A stretch of DNA of 64,000 bases from CAYTMY01 sp964618075 (GTDB taxonomy: Bacteria; Bacillota; Clostridia; Eubacteriales; Anaerofustaceae). The position numbers and the translations under genes were made by a program. This document shows positions 9,117-19,500 of this stretch, in pieces; the first letter of the stretch is position 1; each line of letters begins with the position of its first letter. The DNA lies in the NCBI GenBank assembly GCA_964618075.1, contig CAZTZO010000003.1, positions 1 through 64,000 on the forward strand, written 5' to 3'. The notes beneath the pieces are model-generated. The model searched no databases. It saw nothing but the letters and a program-made list of their open reading frames with translations, and had not been told where the DNA came from.

Positions 9117-9908
9117 TTATTTTTCTTCGATTGGTATGGTAATTACGACTTCCAGACGGTCGTCGTAGCGTTTTTCCGTGTAATCAGCCCCCAGACCGGA
9201 CTGTACTATTGATTCGTAGGCTTTTTTTATCGTGTTAGTATATATTTTATAGTTGAAATAGCTCTTAATACTGTCTTTATCGTTTTTAAACAGCACCTCA
9301 CTTTTTAATTTCTTGACAAGCTCCTCCGCCTGTTTTACGTTGAGGTTTCTTTTATGTATAATATCGGCTGCCTTAAGGCGCATGTCGGTGTCGGGAATAG
9401 TAAGAAGTATCCTTGCGTGGCGCTCCGTAAACTCATACTTGAGGACTTTTTCGGTCACCTCGTCCCCGAGCTTGAGTAATCGCAGCTTATTTGCTACGGT
9501 AGACTGTGTTTTGCCGACCTTTTGGGCAAGCTGCTGCTGAGTAATCGAATATGCTTCAATGAGCTTCTTGTAGGCGTTGGCCTCCTCTATGAAGCTAATG
9601 TCCTCGCGCTGAATATTTTCTATAAGGCTCATCAGCTCGAAATCCTCTTCCTCTCCCTTTAGTAAAACGCATGGAACGCTCTTTAATCCCGCTATATTTG
9701 CGGCGCGAAGTCTTCTTTCTCCGCTTATGAGCATATATTTGCCGTCCGCCTGCTCTCGCACAGTCAGAGGCTGTATTATGCCTACAGCCTTTATTGACGA
9801 AGCAAGCTCGTCTAATGTATCGTCGTTAAATATTTTTCTCGGCTGATTGTCGTTGGGGATTATCTTCGTTATTTCTATGGCTTGTAATTCTTTAGACATT
9901 TTAGGCAT
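9117..9908 (-). CDS. noc: Nucleoid occlusion protein Noc (ParB/Spo0J family)
   Basis: About 263 residues. The N-terminal CTPase domain has GERRLRAA and ENIQRE, followed by a helix-turn-helix (QQQLAQKVGKTQSTVANKLRLLKL) and a C-terminal dimer domain. Residues Gln138, Lys144 and Arg166 (counted from the upstream ATG) sit where Noc differs from ParB, and all three match Noc. This predicts binding to Noc sites rather than parS. The B. subtilis Noc N-terminal amphipathic membrane helix is absent. The start is taken at 9908 because a GAGG lies 9 bp upstream; the upstream in-frame ATG at 9917 abuts that GAGG with no spacer. It follows mnmG directly, with rsmG missing between. Confidence 0.88.
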   Translation of the reverse strand: MPKMSKELQAIEITKIIPNDNQPRKIFNDDTLDELASSIKAVGIIQPLTVREQADGKYMLISGERRLRAANIAGLKSVPCVLLKGEEEDFELMSLIENIQREDISFIEEANAYKKLIEAYSITQQQLAQKVGKTQSTVANKLRLLKLGDEVTEKVLKYEFTERHARILLTIPDTDMRLKAADIIHKRNLNVKQAEELVKKLKSEVLFKNDKDSIKSYFNYKIYTNTIKKAYESIVQSGLGADYTEKRYDDRLEVVITIPIEEK

Positions 9909-9925
9909 GGAGTACATCCTCGTTT

Positions 9926-11827
9926 TCAGTGTTTTTTATTTGTATAATCTCTTCTTTTAATTTCTATCATCAATACGCTTATATCCGCGGGGGACACTCC
10001 CGATATCCTTTGCGCTGCACCCAGATTTTTAGGGCGTATTTTAGAAAGCTTCTGGCGCGCTTCGATTCTTAAGTTCTTGACGCTTTCGTAGTCAAAGTCC
10101 TCCGGTATAGAGCGTGCTTCTGTTTTTTTGAACTTCTCGACCTGCGCGAGTTGTTTTATAATATAGTCCTCGTATTTTATTTGCAGCTCTACCTCTTTTA
10201 TTACATCCTCTGACAAGGGCTTTCTTTCGGGGTCAATGGATTTGATTATTTCATAATTCAGCTGAGGTCGCTTTAAAAGATCGTAGAGCGTTGTTGTCAT
10301 TTTTATAACAGTGGTATTAGTTTGTCTTGCAAATTCATTTGCTATGGCACCTGTTGTAAGGCGCACGTTTTTTAATCTTTGCTTTTCCTCTTCGACGAGC
10401 TTTTCCTTTCTAAGAAGTCTGTCATAGCGCTCCTTTGTCACGAGTCCGAATTTATAGCCGTAGGGCATCATGCGTATATCTGCATTGTCCTGTCTTAACA
10501 AAAGCCTGTATTCCACTCTTGAGGTCATTATACGGTAAGGCTCTGTAGTATCTTTTGTGGTAATGTCGTCTATGAGTACGCCGATATATCCGTCTGCCCT
10601 CGTTAGGACGAGCTGCTCTTTTGATAGCGCATACTGGGAGGCATTTATTCCGGCGATTATACCTTGTGCGGCGGCTTCCTCGTAGCCGCTGGTGCCGTTT
10701 ATTTGTCCTGCGCTGAACAGTCCGCTTACCAGCTTGGTTTCGAGAGTTGCATTCAGCTGAGTCGGTTCAATCGCGTCATATTCGATAGCATAAGCGAAAC
10801 GCATAATTTCTGCGTTTTCAAAGCCCTTTATCGTCTTTATAAAGGCTTCCTGAACGTCCTCCGGCAGTGAGCTTGACATACCCTGCAAATATACCTCGTC
10901 TGTGTAAAGACCTTCAGGCTCAACAAAAAGCTGGTGTCGCTCCTTGTTTGCAAAACGTACTATCTTATCTTCTATGCTTGGGCAGTACCTGGGCCCCGTT
11001 CCCTGAATCATTCCGGAAAACAACGGTGAGCGGTCTAAATTTTCTCTTATTATATCATGTGTTTTCTCGTTTGTATAAGCCAGATAGCATGGATAATTCT
11101 TATCTATGGGCTCTGTCGTATCAAAGGAGAACGGTTCGCAGTTTTCATCTCCATATTGCTCTGGAAGAGTAGAAAAGTCAATGCTTCGTTTATTCACTCT
11201 GGGTGGAGTGCCGGTTTTGAGCCTTATGATTTTAAAGCCGAGCTCCTTAAGCGAAGAGCTCAATTCATATGCACCGCACAGTCCGTTTGGCCCGCTGTTT
11301 GTATAGGACTGCCCGATTATTACCTTTCCTGCAAGGAAGGTTCCCGTTGCAAGAACAATGCTTTTGCATTTATATCTTGCCATGCTCGTCGTAATAAGAC
11401 CGACTACCTTAAGCTTGCCGTTTTCCTCCTCGGTAAGTATTGTAGAAGCCTGTTGCTGTCTTAAACGCAGGTAGGGTTGTCTTTCAATGACCTTCTTCAT
11501 TTCGTTGTGGTAAGCCTGCTTGTCTGCCTGAGCGCGCAGAGAATGTACGGCGGCTCCCTTTGATGAATTGAGCATTTTCATTTGTAGATATGTTTTGTCT
11601 ATGGTTTTACCCATCTGACCGCCGAGAGCGTCTATTTCGCGCACGAGATGACCCTTGCCCGTTCCTCCGATAGAAGGATTGCACGGCATCATGGCGACTG
11701 CGTCAAGATGCATAGTCATAAGCAGTGTTTTAAGTCCTTTTCGTGCCGAAGCAAGAGCGGCCTCACAACCGGCGTGACCTGCTCCCACAACTATTACATC
11801 ATATTCTCCTGCGTCAAATTCATCCAT
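9926..11827 (-). CDS. mnmG: tRNA uridine-5-carboxymethylaminomethyl modification enzyme MnmG (GidA)
   Basis: 633 residues, normal for the family. The N-terminal FAD fold begins VIVVGAGHAGCEAA. Family signatures include PCNPSIGGTGKGHLVREIDALGG, GPRYCPSIEDK and GTSGYEEAAAQG, and the C-terminal helical domain ends with a region binding MnmE. With MnmE it makes the cmnm5 group on U34 of tRNAs reading NNA/NNG codons. The gene lies 30 bp after mnmE and 17 bp before the chosen noc start, so the three probably form one operon. Confidence 0.96.
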   Translation of the reverse strand: MDEFDAGEYDVIVVGAGHAGCEAALASARKGLKTLLMTMHLDAVAMMPCNPSIGGTGKGHLVREIDALGGQMGKTIDKTYLQMKMLNSSKGAAVHSLRAQADKQAYHNEMKKVIERQPYLRLRQQQASTILTEEENGKLKVVGLITTSMARYKCKSIVLATGTFLAGKVIIGQSYTNSGPNGLCGAYELSSSLKELGFKIIRLKTGTPPRVNKRSIDFSTLPEQYGDENCEPFSFDTTEPIDKNYPCYLAYTNEKTHDIIRENLDRSPLFSGMIQGTGPRYCPSIEDKIVRFANKERHQLFVEPEGLYTDEVYLQGMSSSLPEDVQEAFIKTIKGFENAEIMRFAYAIEYDAIEPTQLNATLETKLVSGLFSAGQINGTSGYEEAAAQGIIAGINASQYALSKEQLVLTRADGYIGVLIDDITTKDTTEPYRIMTSRVEYRLLLRQDNADIRMMPYGYKFGLVTKERYDRLLRKEKLVEEEKQRLKNVRLTTGAIANEFARQTNTTVIKMTTTLYDLLKRPQLNYEIIKSIDPERKPLSEDVIKEVELQIKYEDYIIKQLAQVEKFKKTEARSIPEDFDYESVKNLRIEARQKLSKIRPKNLGAAQRISGVSPADISVLMIEIKRRDYTNKKH

Positions 11828-11857
11828 TTTGTTTATCCCTAAAGTATCTCTTTAAAC

Positions 11858-13228
11858 TTATTTACCGAGGCAAAAATTCGCAAATATTTCGTCTATAATA
11901 TCCTCGTCGGCGGTTTCTCCCGTTATACTGCCGAGATATTGCCATGCAGTGCGTATATCGGTTTCCGCAAGATCCTGAGTTTGTCCGTACTCCAAAGCCG
12001 TAATGGCATCTCTTAGAGAAGCGTCCGCCTTTATTAACAGCTCATTATGTCGTTGGTTTATAGCAAGAGAAACATACATTTCATCATCGCTGTCGCCTGA
12101 GGCGTCCTCGAATATCATTTTTTCAAGCGTATCGATGCCTGTATTGTCCTTTGCCGATATTACAGCCTTAAAAGGTGACTTCTCAAAGAAGGCAACGGTC
12201 GAAGAATTCGCCTTCTTGTCGCTTTTGTTCATAACGATGATATGCTTTTTGTCCTTTATCATCTCATAGAGCGTGTAATCCTCGTTTGTAAGAGGAAGGG
12301 AAGCATCGATAACAAAGAGGATAAGCTGTGATGATTCTATTGATTCGATAGAGCGGTTTATTCCAATCGACTCTATCTCATCGTTACTTTCCCTTATTCC
12401 TGCGGTATCCATAAGAAGCACTGGTATTCCGAAAAGGTTTATCGTTTCATCTACGATATCTCTTGTTGTACCGGGAACGTCAGTGACTATGGCCTTGTCT
12501 TTTTTTGTCAGGCAATTCAACAGCATGGATTTGCCGACGTTCGGTTTTCCTATTATTGCTGTTTTAAAGCCGTTTCTTATTATGTCGCCCTTGCGGTATG
12601 TATTTCTTAACCCTTTAATTATTTCCCGAGAAATATTTAGCTTTTCAATAAGCTCCTTTGAACTTGCAGAATCAGAATCATATTCGGGATACTGGATAAA
12701 TACCTCTATTTGGGCGATAGTCGAAAGCAGCTCGTCTTTAAGCTCGTTTATCTTCTCACAAAGAGCGCCGTCTATTTGCTTAACTGCTATCTTTGCGCCA
12801 AGCGAGGTCTTGCTTGTTATCATGTCGCTTACAGCTTCCGCTTCGCTTAAATCTATCCTGCCGTTTAAAAAAGCGTTCTTCGTAAATTCGCCTGGCATGG
12901 CAAGCCTTGCACCCATTTTTAGTACGAGCATAAGAACGCTGTTGCCCGCAGTGTAGCCGCCGTGACAATTTATTTCAACAACGTCCTCTCCCGTGTAGGT
13001 ATAGGGCGATTTCATCTTTGAAACAAGAACCTCGTCGAGTACCTCGTTCGAAGGATTGACTATGTGTCCGTAATGTATCGAATTGACGGGCATATCCGAA
13101 AAATGTCTGCCGTTAGGTCTTGAGAATATTTTCTGTGCTATTTCAAAGGCTTCATCTCCGCTTATGCGTACAATACATATGCCGCCGTAGCCGGCGGACG
13201 TAGAGATAGCGGCTATGGTATCGTCCAT
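11858..13228 (-). CDS. mnmE: tRNA modification GTPase MnmE (TrmE)
   Basis: 456 residues. The N-terminal tetrahydrofolate-binding domain starts DTIAAISTSAGYGGICIVRISG. A central G domain has G1 GKPNVGKSMLLN, G3 DTAGIRE and G4 NKSD. The C-terminus is FCLGK, carrying the conserved Cys of the CxGK motif. It works with MnmG in wobble-uridine modification. The upstream cytidylate-kinase-like gene ends one base before this start, which implies coupling. A near-consensus Noc-binding palindrome lies inside the gene at 12621-12634. Confidence 0.96.
   Translation of the reverse strand: MDDTIAAISTSAGYGGICIVRISGDEAFEIAQKIFSRPNGRHFSDMPVNSIHYGHIVNPSNEVLDEVLVSKMKSPYTYTGEDVVEINCHGGYTAGNSVLMLVLKMGARLAMPGEFTKNAFLNGRIDLSEAEAVSDMITSKTSLGAKIAVKQIDGALCEKINELKDELLSTIAQIEVFIQYPEYDSDSASSKELIEKLNISREIIKGLRNTYRKGDIIRNGFKTAIIGKPNVGKSMLLNCLTKKDKAIVTDVPGTTRDIVDETINLFGIPVLLMDTAGIRESNDEIESIGINRSIESIESSQLILFVIDASLPLTNEDYTLYEMIKDKKHIIVMNKSDKKANSSTVAFFEKSPFKAVISAKDNTGIDTLEKMIFEDASGDSDDEMYVSLAINQRHNELLIKADASLRDAITALEYGQTQDLAETDIRTAWQYLGSITGETADEDIIDEIFANFCLGK
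12621..12634. promoter_or_regulatory. Candidate Noc-binding site (NBS)
   Basis: The 14-mer ATTTCCCGAGAAAT differs at one base from the published B. subtilis NBS ATTTCCCGGGAAAT. It lies inside mnmE, in the same operon as the noc gene. With equal base use I would expect roughly 0.01 such near-matches in 64 kb. Binding is an inference. Confidence 0.5.
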
Positions 13229-13852
13229 TTAATTGTCCACGCTGTTTTCTTTGAGAGCCTCAATAATAAGCTTTACGCACATTTCCTGCTTGAGAACTCC
13301 GCTGTTAAGACAAATATCATAATTATGCGCATTGCCCCATGTTTGGTCTGTATAATGGTTATAGTGGTTTGCGCGCGCCTTATCCTTTTTCTTTAAAGCC
13401 TTTTCGGTATCTTTTCCTGTTATACCCATTAATTCCGCACGCTTAAGCTTGTAGTCCATATCGGCATATATAAACGTGTTCAGACAATCCTGCCTGTCCC
13501 TGAGTATGTAATCTGCCGCTCTTCCGACTATTACGCATTTCCCCTGCGAAGCAATCTCCTGAATCAGGTTGCTTTGCAAAATGAATACCTTATCACCCAC
13601 GGATAAACTGTCTAAGCTGCCCGACGAGCCTGAACCGAACAGTCCGCCCGAGGACAGATCCAATAGGAAGCCTCCGGAGTATTCTTCTCCCACTTCCTCC
13701 AGAAAGTTTACGTCGTAGCCTTCTTTGTTTGCGAGCATCTGCAAGAGCTCTTTATCGTAATATTTGTATCCGAGCGTATCTGCAAGCGCCTTTGCTATGT
13801 CGCGGCCTCCGCTTCCGTATTCGCGGCTTATGGTTACAATGGATTTTTGCAT
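13229..13852 (-). CDS. Cytidylate kinase-like family protein
   Basis: 207 residues of the Cytidylate_kin2 type. The N-terminus is IVTISREYGSGGRDIAKALA, a P-loop-like SREYGSGG typical of this group, with YYDKELL shortly after and CVIVGRAADYIL in the middle. Ordinary Cmk has GPxGxGKS at this place, so this is the divergent clostridial group whose substrate is not firmly known. A small Ser/Gly-rich insert lies near residues 65-85. An AAGGAG ribosome site lies 11 bp upstream. It is the first gene of the run leading into mnmE-mnmG-noc. Confidence 0.85.
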   Translation of the reverse strand: MQKSIVTISREYGSGGRDIAKALADTLGYKYYDKELLQMLANKEGYDVNFLEEVGEEYSGGFLLDLSSGGLFGSGSSGSLDSLSVGDKVFILQSNLIQEIASQGKCVIVGRAADYILRDRQDCLNTFIYADMDYKLKRAELMGITGKDTEKALKKKDKARANHYNHYTDQTWGNAHNYDICLNSGVLKQEMCVKLIIEALKENSVDN

Positions 13853-14241
13853 TTATTCTGACACTCCTTATCAATAAGTAAGAGACTTTAATTAAGTTAT
13901 ATTTTACCAAATATGAGACCATTTTTAAATAGAGAAGCCAACTTTATCGGAATTTGAGGAGCATAAATATTTTTGTTTGGCATGAAGCGTTGAACTTTAA
14001 AAAAAATAATAGGCGCAGCTTTGATATGTTGTCGGTTTATACAAATACCGCGATGTTAAAATGATGAAATTATAATATACAAAGTGTATAAAAGCTGTTT
14101 TTGCATTTCTTAATAGAAGGGCAAAAGCTTTAGCTTTAAGGGACAAGAAGTGTACGAACCTAATGATTCGGGTGGAATTGTTTATGTCTTTGTGATAAAA
14201 TCATAAAGCTTTTTATATTATAAAATACAAAGGATTGTTTT
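13853..14241. other. 389-bp intergenic region with divergent promoters
   Basis: This AT-rich gap separates the minus-strand kinase-mnmE operon from the plus-strand NimA-like gene. A likely plus promoter is TTGTGA (14190-14195) with TTATAT 17 bp downstream (14213-14218). On the minus strand AT-rich TAAAAT/TATAAC -10 candidates lie near 13895-13915. I found no riboswitch, tRNA or convincing small reading frame. Confidence 0.4.
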
Positions 14242-14718
14242 ATGAGAAGGAAAGATCGCCAAATTACGCTTATTAGCGAGCTTAAGTCTATTCTTGATGA
14301 TTGCAAAACATGTCATGTGGCTATGCTTGACGGGCAAAACCCGTATGTGGTTCCCTTAAGCTATGCTTATTCATTGGAAAACGCTGTGCTCACAATGTAT
14401 TTTCACAGCGCAAAAGAGGGAAGAAAAATAGATATCTTACGAAACAATAATAACGTATGCTTTGAAATATCCTCTGAAGGACGGCCGCTTTTTACGCAGA
14501 CGCCATGTAATTCGGGATATTATTATTCAAGCATAATCGGATTCGGCAAGGTGTTTTTCATTGACGATATCAACGAAAAATGCGCGGCGCTTTCTTTATT
14601 ATTCGAGCATCAATCGGGCAGAAGGGTGGATTTTTGCGCCGAACAGGCAAAAAGCGTTTCGGTTTTCAAAATAGTGTCAACTGATTTTACGGGGAAGAGA
14701 AAGAAAGAGAGCGTTTAA
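14242..14718 (+). CDS. Pyridoxamine 5'-phosphate oxidase-related flavoprotein (NimA-like)
   Basis: 158 residues forming one FMN-binding split-barrel domain. The N-terminal helix leads into CHVAMLDGQNPYVVPLSYAY, then MYFHSAKEGRKIDILRNNNNVCFEI, which is the pattern of the NimA / Pyridox_ox_2 group. Members bind FMN and some inactivate nitroimidazoles, but most have unknown substrates, so the drug-resistance role should not be assumed. An AAAGGA ribosome site precedes the ATG. It is a single-gene unit ending before the hairpin at 14823. Confidence 0.85.
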   Translation: MRRKDRQITLISELKSILDDCKTCHVAMLDGQNPYVVPLSYAYSLENAVLTMYFHSAKEGRKIDILRNNNNVCFEISSEGRPLFTQTPCNSGYYYSSIIGFGKVFFIDDINEKCAALSLLFEHQSGRRVDFCAEQAKSVSVFKIVSTDFTGKRKKESV

Positions 14719-14822
14719 AGAAAAACGTCTAAATAAGGTATTACTTTTCTCTGGGGCGTTTTAAAAGTATACTTGATTGGCTATATTTTTCGTATGGAGT
14801 TTATACAGATATCACAAATAAC

Positions 14823-14868
14823 AAAGGACGGATAAAAAGCTTTAGCTTACTTGTCCGTCCTTTATTAT
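14823..14868. terminator. Bidirectional intrinsic terminator
   Basis: Perfect 10-bp stem AAAGGACGGA (14823-14832) with TCCGTCCTTT (14854-14863), with A/T-rich flanks on both sides. It lies between the convergent NimA-like gene and the foldase gene and can serve both. Confidence 0.8.
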
Positions 14869-14957
14869 TTATCTTGTCTGTTCGTTTTCTTTGTAAAAAA
14901 AGTTTTAAGTAATCAAGCTTTCCTATACATACTCAAAGGTAAGAAAGCTTATATTCG

Positions 14958-16460
14958 TTATCGCACAGCTCTGTTCTTATATACCTTCACATTATATTTA
15001 TCATAAAGATATTCCTTGAGCCTTTCATCGGGTAATTGTCTGTATGATTTTTTACGAACGGTTGCTTTCTTTCCTATCTTTTCTATTTGCTCTGCTGCAT
15101 ATGTGGATTTTTGGGTGAGCTTGTAGTCCTCTGCTATTTCATCATAAGCGTTGTCTAAAGTTTTGGCTTCACTCTTATCATAAACGTATATGATGTGATA
15201 GCCGTACTGTGTACTGACAGGAGAGCTGATATCTCCTACGTTCATGGAAAATGCCGCTTTTGAGAAGTCCTCCGCCATATCCGCATATGCAAAGCTTCCC
15301 AAGTTTGTTGCTTGTGTTATCTGAGCATTCGTGTAGCTGCCGCTTTTATAAGCGTTATACAAATTCATGAAGTTATCGGGTGAAGAAGCTATGGACTCAT
15401 ACGCCTGTGTAGCTGCCGCTTCGTCATTAAAGAGTATGTGGTAAGCGCTTACCGACGCAGTGTACGATGAGGAATTGCTCTCATAATATTTTTTTACGTC
15501 GCTTCTTTTTACCGTCATCTCATCCGCGATATCCTCTGTAAGAAGAGCTTCATATGCCTTTGAGCTGGCTATTAGTTCCTTAGCTTCGTTTACTTGCTCG
15601 TCTGTTATATAATAGCTTGCTAAAAGGCCCGATATAGTGCTGTCGGGGAAATAGGCAAACGCCTCGTCAAGCCAAGAATTCAGCGCTGCCGTCTTTTGTT
15701 CGTCTGTTATGCTGTAACCTTTTTTTACGGCATAATCGGTAATCTCAACAGCTGAAGCGATATACGTAAGAGTGTCGTCATACAATGCAAGGGTATCCTT
15801 CTCTGTAGAGGGGGTCGAGCCCGAATACATATAGCCGTAAACAAGCTTATATATCATAAAGTAATTAAATACAGGCATACTTATTTGAGTATCATTTATT
15901 TTTGCGGCAACGGCATCGCTCATGAAGCTGTGAGTGCTGCTTGAGGAAGTATACATGGAGTAATAGTTGTACAGTTTCAGATAATTTATTAATTCATCAG
16001 AAAAGCTTTGATAGTCGAGTCCGCATTTTGTAAGAAGTGCGCTTACGTTTTCGTTTTGACAAATAGCTGCAATGTCGCTGTTCTCAATCGAATATTTGCT
16101 TTGTATATATGAGATAATGCTGTTATATGAGCTTTGTATCGTTTCGTCGTCATTAGACAATCCGAGATATTCGCATTCGGATTTTAACGCTGTATTTATC
16201 ACATATTCGTCAAGGGCGCTTTCCTTTAATGAGGATATGCTATCATCGCTCAACGCCGTAGTAGAATTAAGCTCATTTAAAAAATGCACGATATTATAGT
16301 AAGAGGAATAGTCCTCCTTTGTTATGTTCTCTCCGTTCACCTTTGCAATGACGGTTTGTTTGTCCTTCTGTTCGTTTACGCTTACCATTTTACAAGAGCT
16401 TAAAGATAACATTATTATCAGACTGAGCAAAACGATAAATAATCTTTTTGTGGTTTTCAC
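14958..16460 (-). CDS. PrsA-like foldase lipoprotein (parvulin peptidyl-prolyl isomerase)
   Basis: About 500 residues. A signal peptide ends in the lipobox LSSC, then a SurA/PrsA-like helical chaperone region begins VIAKVNGENITKEDYSSYY. A parvulin domain starts near VSAYHILFNDEAAA and includes the typical TNLGSFAYADMAEDFSKAAFSMNVGDISSPVSTQYGYHIIYV region. It should sit on the outer face of the membrane and help exported proteins fold. I chose GTG at 16460 because an AAAGGA site lies about 8 bp upstream and the signal peptide then starts correctly. A longer frame begins with TTG at 16514. It follows mfd closely. Confidence 0.87.
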   Translation of the reverse strand: MKTTKRLFIVLLSLIIMLSLSSCKMVSVNEQKDKQTVIAKVNGENITKEDYSSYYNIVHFLNELNSTTALSDDSISSLKESALDEYVINTALKSECEYLGLSNDDETIQSSYNSIISYIQSKYSIENSDIAAICQNENVSALLTKCGLDYQSFSDELINYLKLYNYYSMYTSSSSTHSFMSDAVAAKINDTQISMPVFNYFMIYKLVYGYMYSGSTPSTEKDTLALYDDTLTYIASAVEITDYAVKKGYSITDEQKTAALNSWLDEAFAYFPDSTISGLLASYYITDEQVNEAKELIASSKAYEALLTEDIADEMTVKRSDVKKYYESNSSSYTASVSAYHILFNDEAAATQAYESIASSPDNFMNLYNAYKSGSYTNAQITQATNLGSFAYADMAEDFSKAAFSMNVGDISSPVSTQYGYHIIYVYDKSEAKTLDNAYDEIAEDYKLTQKSTYAAEQIEKIGKKATVRKKSYRQLPDERLKEYLYDKYNVKVYKNRAVR

Positions 16461-16514
16461 TGGTATTCTTCCTTTCGGAGTGTTTCTTACTTGTACATTT
16501 GGATTATATAACAA

Positions 16515-19500
16515 TCACTTGGATTTGCAAATAAAATCGTTCAAGAATCCCTCGCAGTAGGAAAGCATGTCTTTATCGTTTGGTATATTTAACAATAGCG
16601 TGCTTTGCTTGTCCGTCGATTTGATCTTGAGCTTGTAGCTAACACAAAGACCGATAATAAAATCGGCAGACAGAAAAACGCCTTCGTGAAATTCCATATA
16701 AAGACCCTTTTCATTTTGGCGGATTTTTTTGATCCCTACACTTTTCGCCTTAGCTTTAATCAGAGCTATCTTCAAAAGATTCTCAACGCTTACAGGCATA
16801 TCGGAGTACACGTCGGTTATCTCGTCTATCATGCGTGATACGTCCTGTTCGTTTTCTATTAGAGCAATGTCCTTGTAGAGCTTGATTCTCTCGTCTTCTC
16901 CTGTAACATATTCGTGCGGCAGATATGCGTCCGCCTTTATGTCTATTTCACATGGATAACTTACCTTAGTCGGTTTACCGCTGACTTCTCCTACCGCTTC
17001 ACTTAACAGACGGCAGTACATCTCGTATCCGACATTCGCAAAGTGCCCGTGCTGGTTGGCTCCCATGATATTTCCCGCTCCGCGTATTTGAAGATCCCGC
17101 ATCGCTATTTTAAAGCCCGAGCCGAATTGAGTGAATTCCTTAATGCTTTTCAGTCGCTTTTGAGCAACCTCCGATAAAACCTTATCCCTTTTATAGAACA
17201 TATAGGCATACGCCGTAACATCGCTTCTTCCCACTCTGCCTCTGAGCTGATACAGTTGCGACAGTCCCAGCCTGTCGGCGTTTTCTATAAGCATGGTGTT
17301 CGCGTTTATTATATCCACGCCGTTTTCGATTATTGTGGTGCATACGAGAACGTCAAACTTCTTTTCAAGGAAGTCCACTATTATTTTTTCAAGCTCATGC
17401 TCGTTCATTTGACCGTGAGCGTAGGCGACTCTTGCCTCGGGCACAAGCATGGATATTGTCTGTGCTTTCTGAGCAATATGTTCTACGTTATTGTATAGGT
17501 AGAAGGTCTGACCGTTTCTGAACATCTCGTTTTGTATGGCACGGCGTATAAGAGAATCGTTTTGTTCGGCAACGTATGTCAATACCTCCGTTCTTTTTTC
17601 GGGAGGTGTGTTAATTACGCTCATATCCTTTATTCCGGAAAGAGACATATTCAATGTTCTGGGTATGGGAGTTGCCGAAAGGGTGAGAGTATCCACAGTG
17701 GTTTTCATAAGCTTGAGCTTATCCTTATGAGCCACTCCGAATCTTTGTTCCTCGTCTACTATCAATAGTCCCAGATCGTTAAATACAACGTCCTTTGATA
17801 ATAGCCTGTGCGTACCTATCACGATATCCGTTTTGCCTGTTTTTAAGTTTTCTATGGTTTGTTTTATCTGTTTGGAGCTTCTGAAACGGCATATCAGCTC
17901 TATTTTTATCGGATAATCCTTAAATCTTTCGATAAAGTTGTTATAATGCTGCAAGGCAAGTATAGTAGTCGGCACGAGTACGGCGACCTGCTTTGGCTCC
18001 ATGACAGCCTTAAACGCCGCCCTTTGAGCAACCTCAGTTTTGCCGTAGCCGACATCACCCAAAAGGAGCCTGTCCATGGGGAAGGGCTTTTCCATGTCGT
18101 CCTTTATCTCTTTTGAGCATTTGAGCTGATCCTCTGTGGGAGTGAATTCAAATTTATCTTCAAATTCGTCCTGCCAGACGGTATCCTTGGAAAAAGGGTA
18201 GCCCTTTAATGCCAGACGCTCGGCGTACATCTTAAGGTATTCGCTCGCAAGCTCCTTTACGGCGCGCTTGACTTTTTTTGTCGTGCTTTGCCAATCTGAT
18301 GAACCGAGACGGGAAAGACGCGCTGTACCCTCCTGCGTTCCCACATATTTTTGGATAAGATCCATTTGCTCAGGCGGAACATATAATACGTCCTCCATTG
18401 CGTATGATATCTTAACGTAGTCCTTGCTGACCCCCTCGAGAGCCATTCTGACGATTCCCTCGTATTTACCTATACCGTATGTTTCGTGTACGACATAATC
18501 TCCGGGAGAAATATCCGAGAAGAACTCCTTGGTTATATCCCTTTTAGCTTTTTTGCTCTTATACTTTCTTTGCGTAATGAGATATTCGCAGGGTATTATG
18601 ACGATTTTCTTGTTTGCAAAATCCATTCCCTCAAAAATATCGCATTCAACAAGAGTAACTCCTGCGCTAAAGATGTTTTCACGCACCTTAACGTTCAAAG
18701 CCGTGAGAAGCTCTTTTACAGGCTTGTTTGTCGTTTTATTGTAGGTAATTATAATGTTGTAGTTATCCTGCTCATAATAGGGCAGGTTTGCAAGAAAATA
18801 GTTGGTATTGCCCTTGTAGTCGATTACATCGATACAGGAAGAATCTATAATTTGAGTGTAATTTATGCCGCTGTTTTCAACGGTCGTAGAGTAGTCTATA
18901 ACGTCGTGAGATAAGATTTTACTTATAAACTCATCGTAGTCAATAAAAATATTAAGTTGCTTATCGCAAGCTAGAGAGCGTGCCTTAAGCTCGGCAAAGT
19001 CCTCGAATACGTTTTTACGTATTAGCTCATAGCTTTTTTTAAGCAGCACGCTGTCACATAAAAGAACGGCGCTGTCACGAAAAAGGTCAATAAGTGTAAG
19101 CTCGTTTGAGTCCAAGTATGAGTATACAAGCCTTGAAGCTTCGTTTGGATCCATTGAGAGCTTTTCGATAAGCTCCTTAAAATTACTTTGTGAAAGCTGT
19201 CTTGCTTCTTCGTCCTTTATTAAGTCTGTGTTTTTTTCAAGGTCTTTTTTAAGAGCGTTTATTCCCTGCTTTATTTGCACGGGTGAAATCGGGTATTCGC
19301 AAAAGGGCACAATACAAAAGCTTTGCATGTTGGATTTGGAAAGCATGGTGTCAGGGTCAAACGAGCGTATCGAGTCTATTTCATCTGAAAAGAACTCTAC
19401 TCGCGTCGCGTCTTCGTTGCAGGGCGAGAAGAAATCAACTATGCCGCCTCGAAGCGCAAATTGTCCGTACGCTTCGCATCTGTCCTCTCTCGTGTAACCG

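Noticed and set aside
13853..14241. Possible riboswitch or small RNA in the long intergenic region
   Set aside because: No known riboswitch core, terminator hairpin or tRNA-like fold could be recognised by eye.
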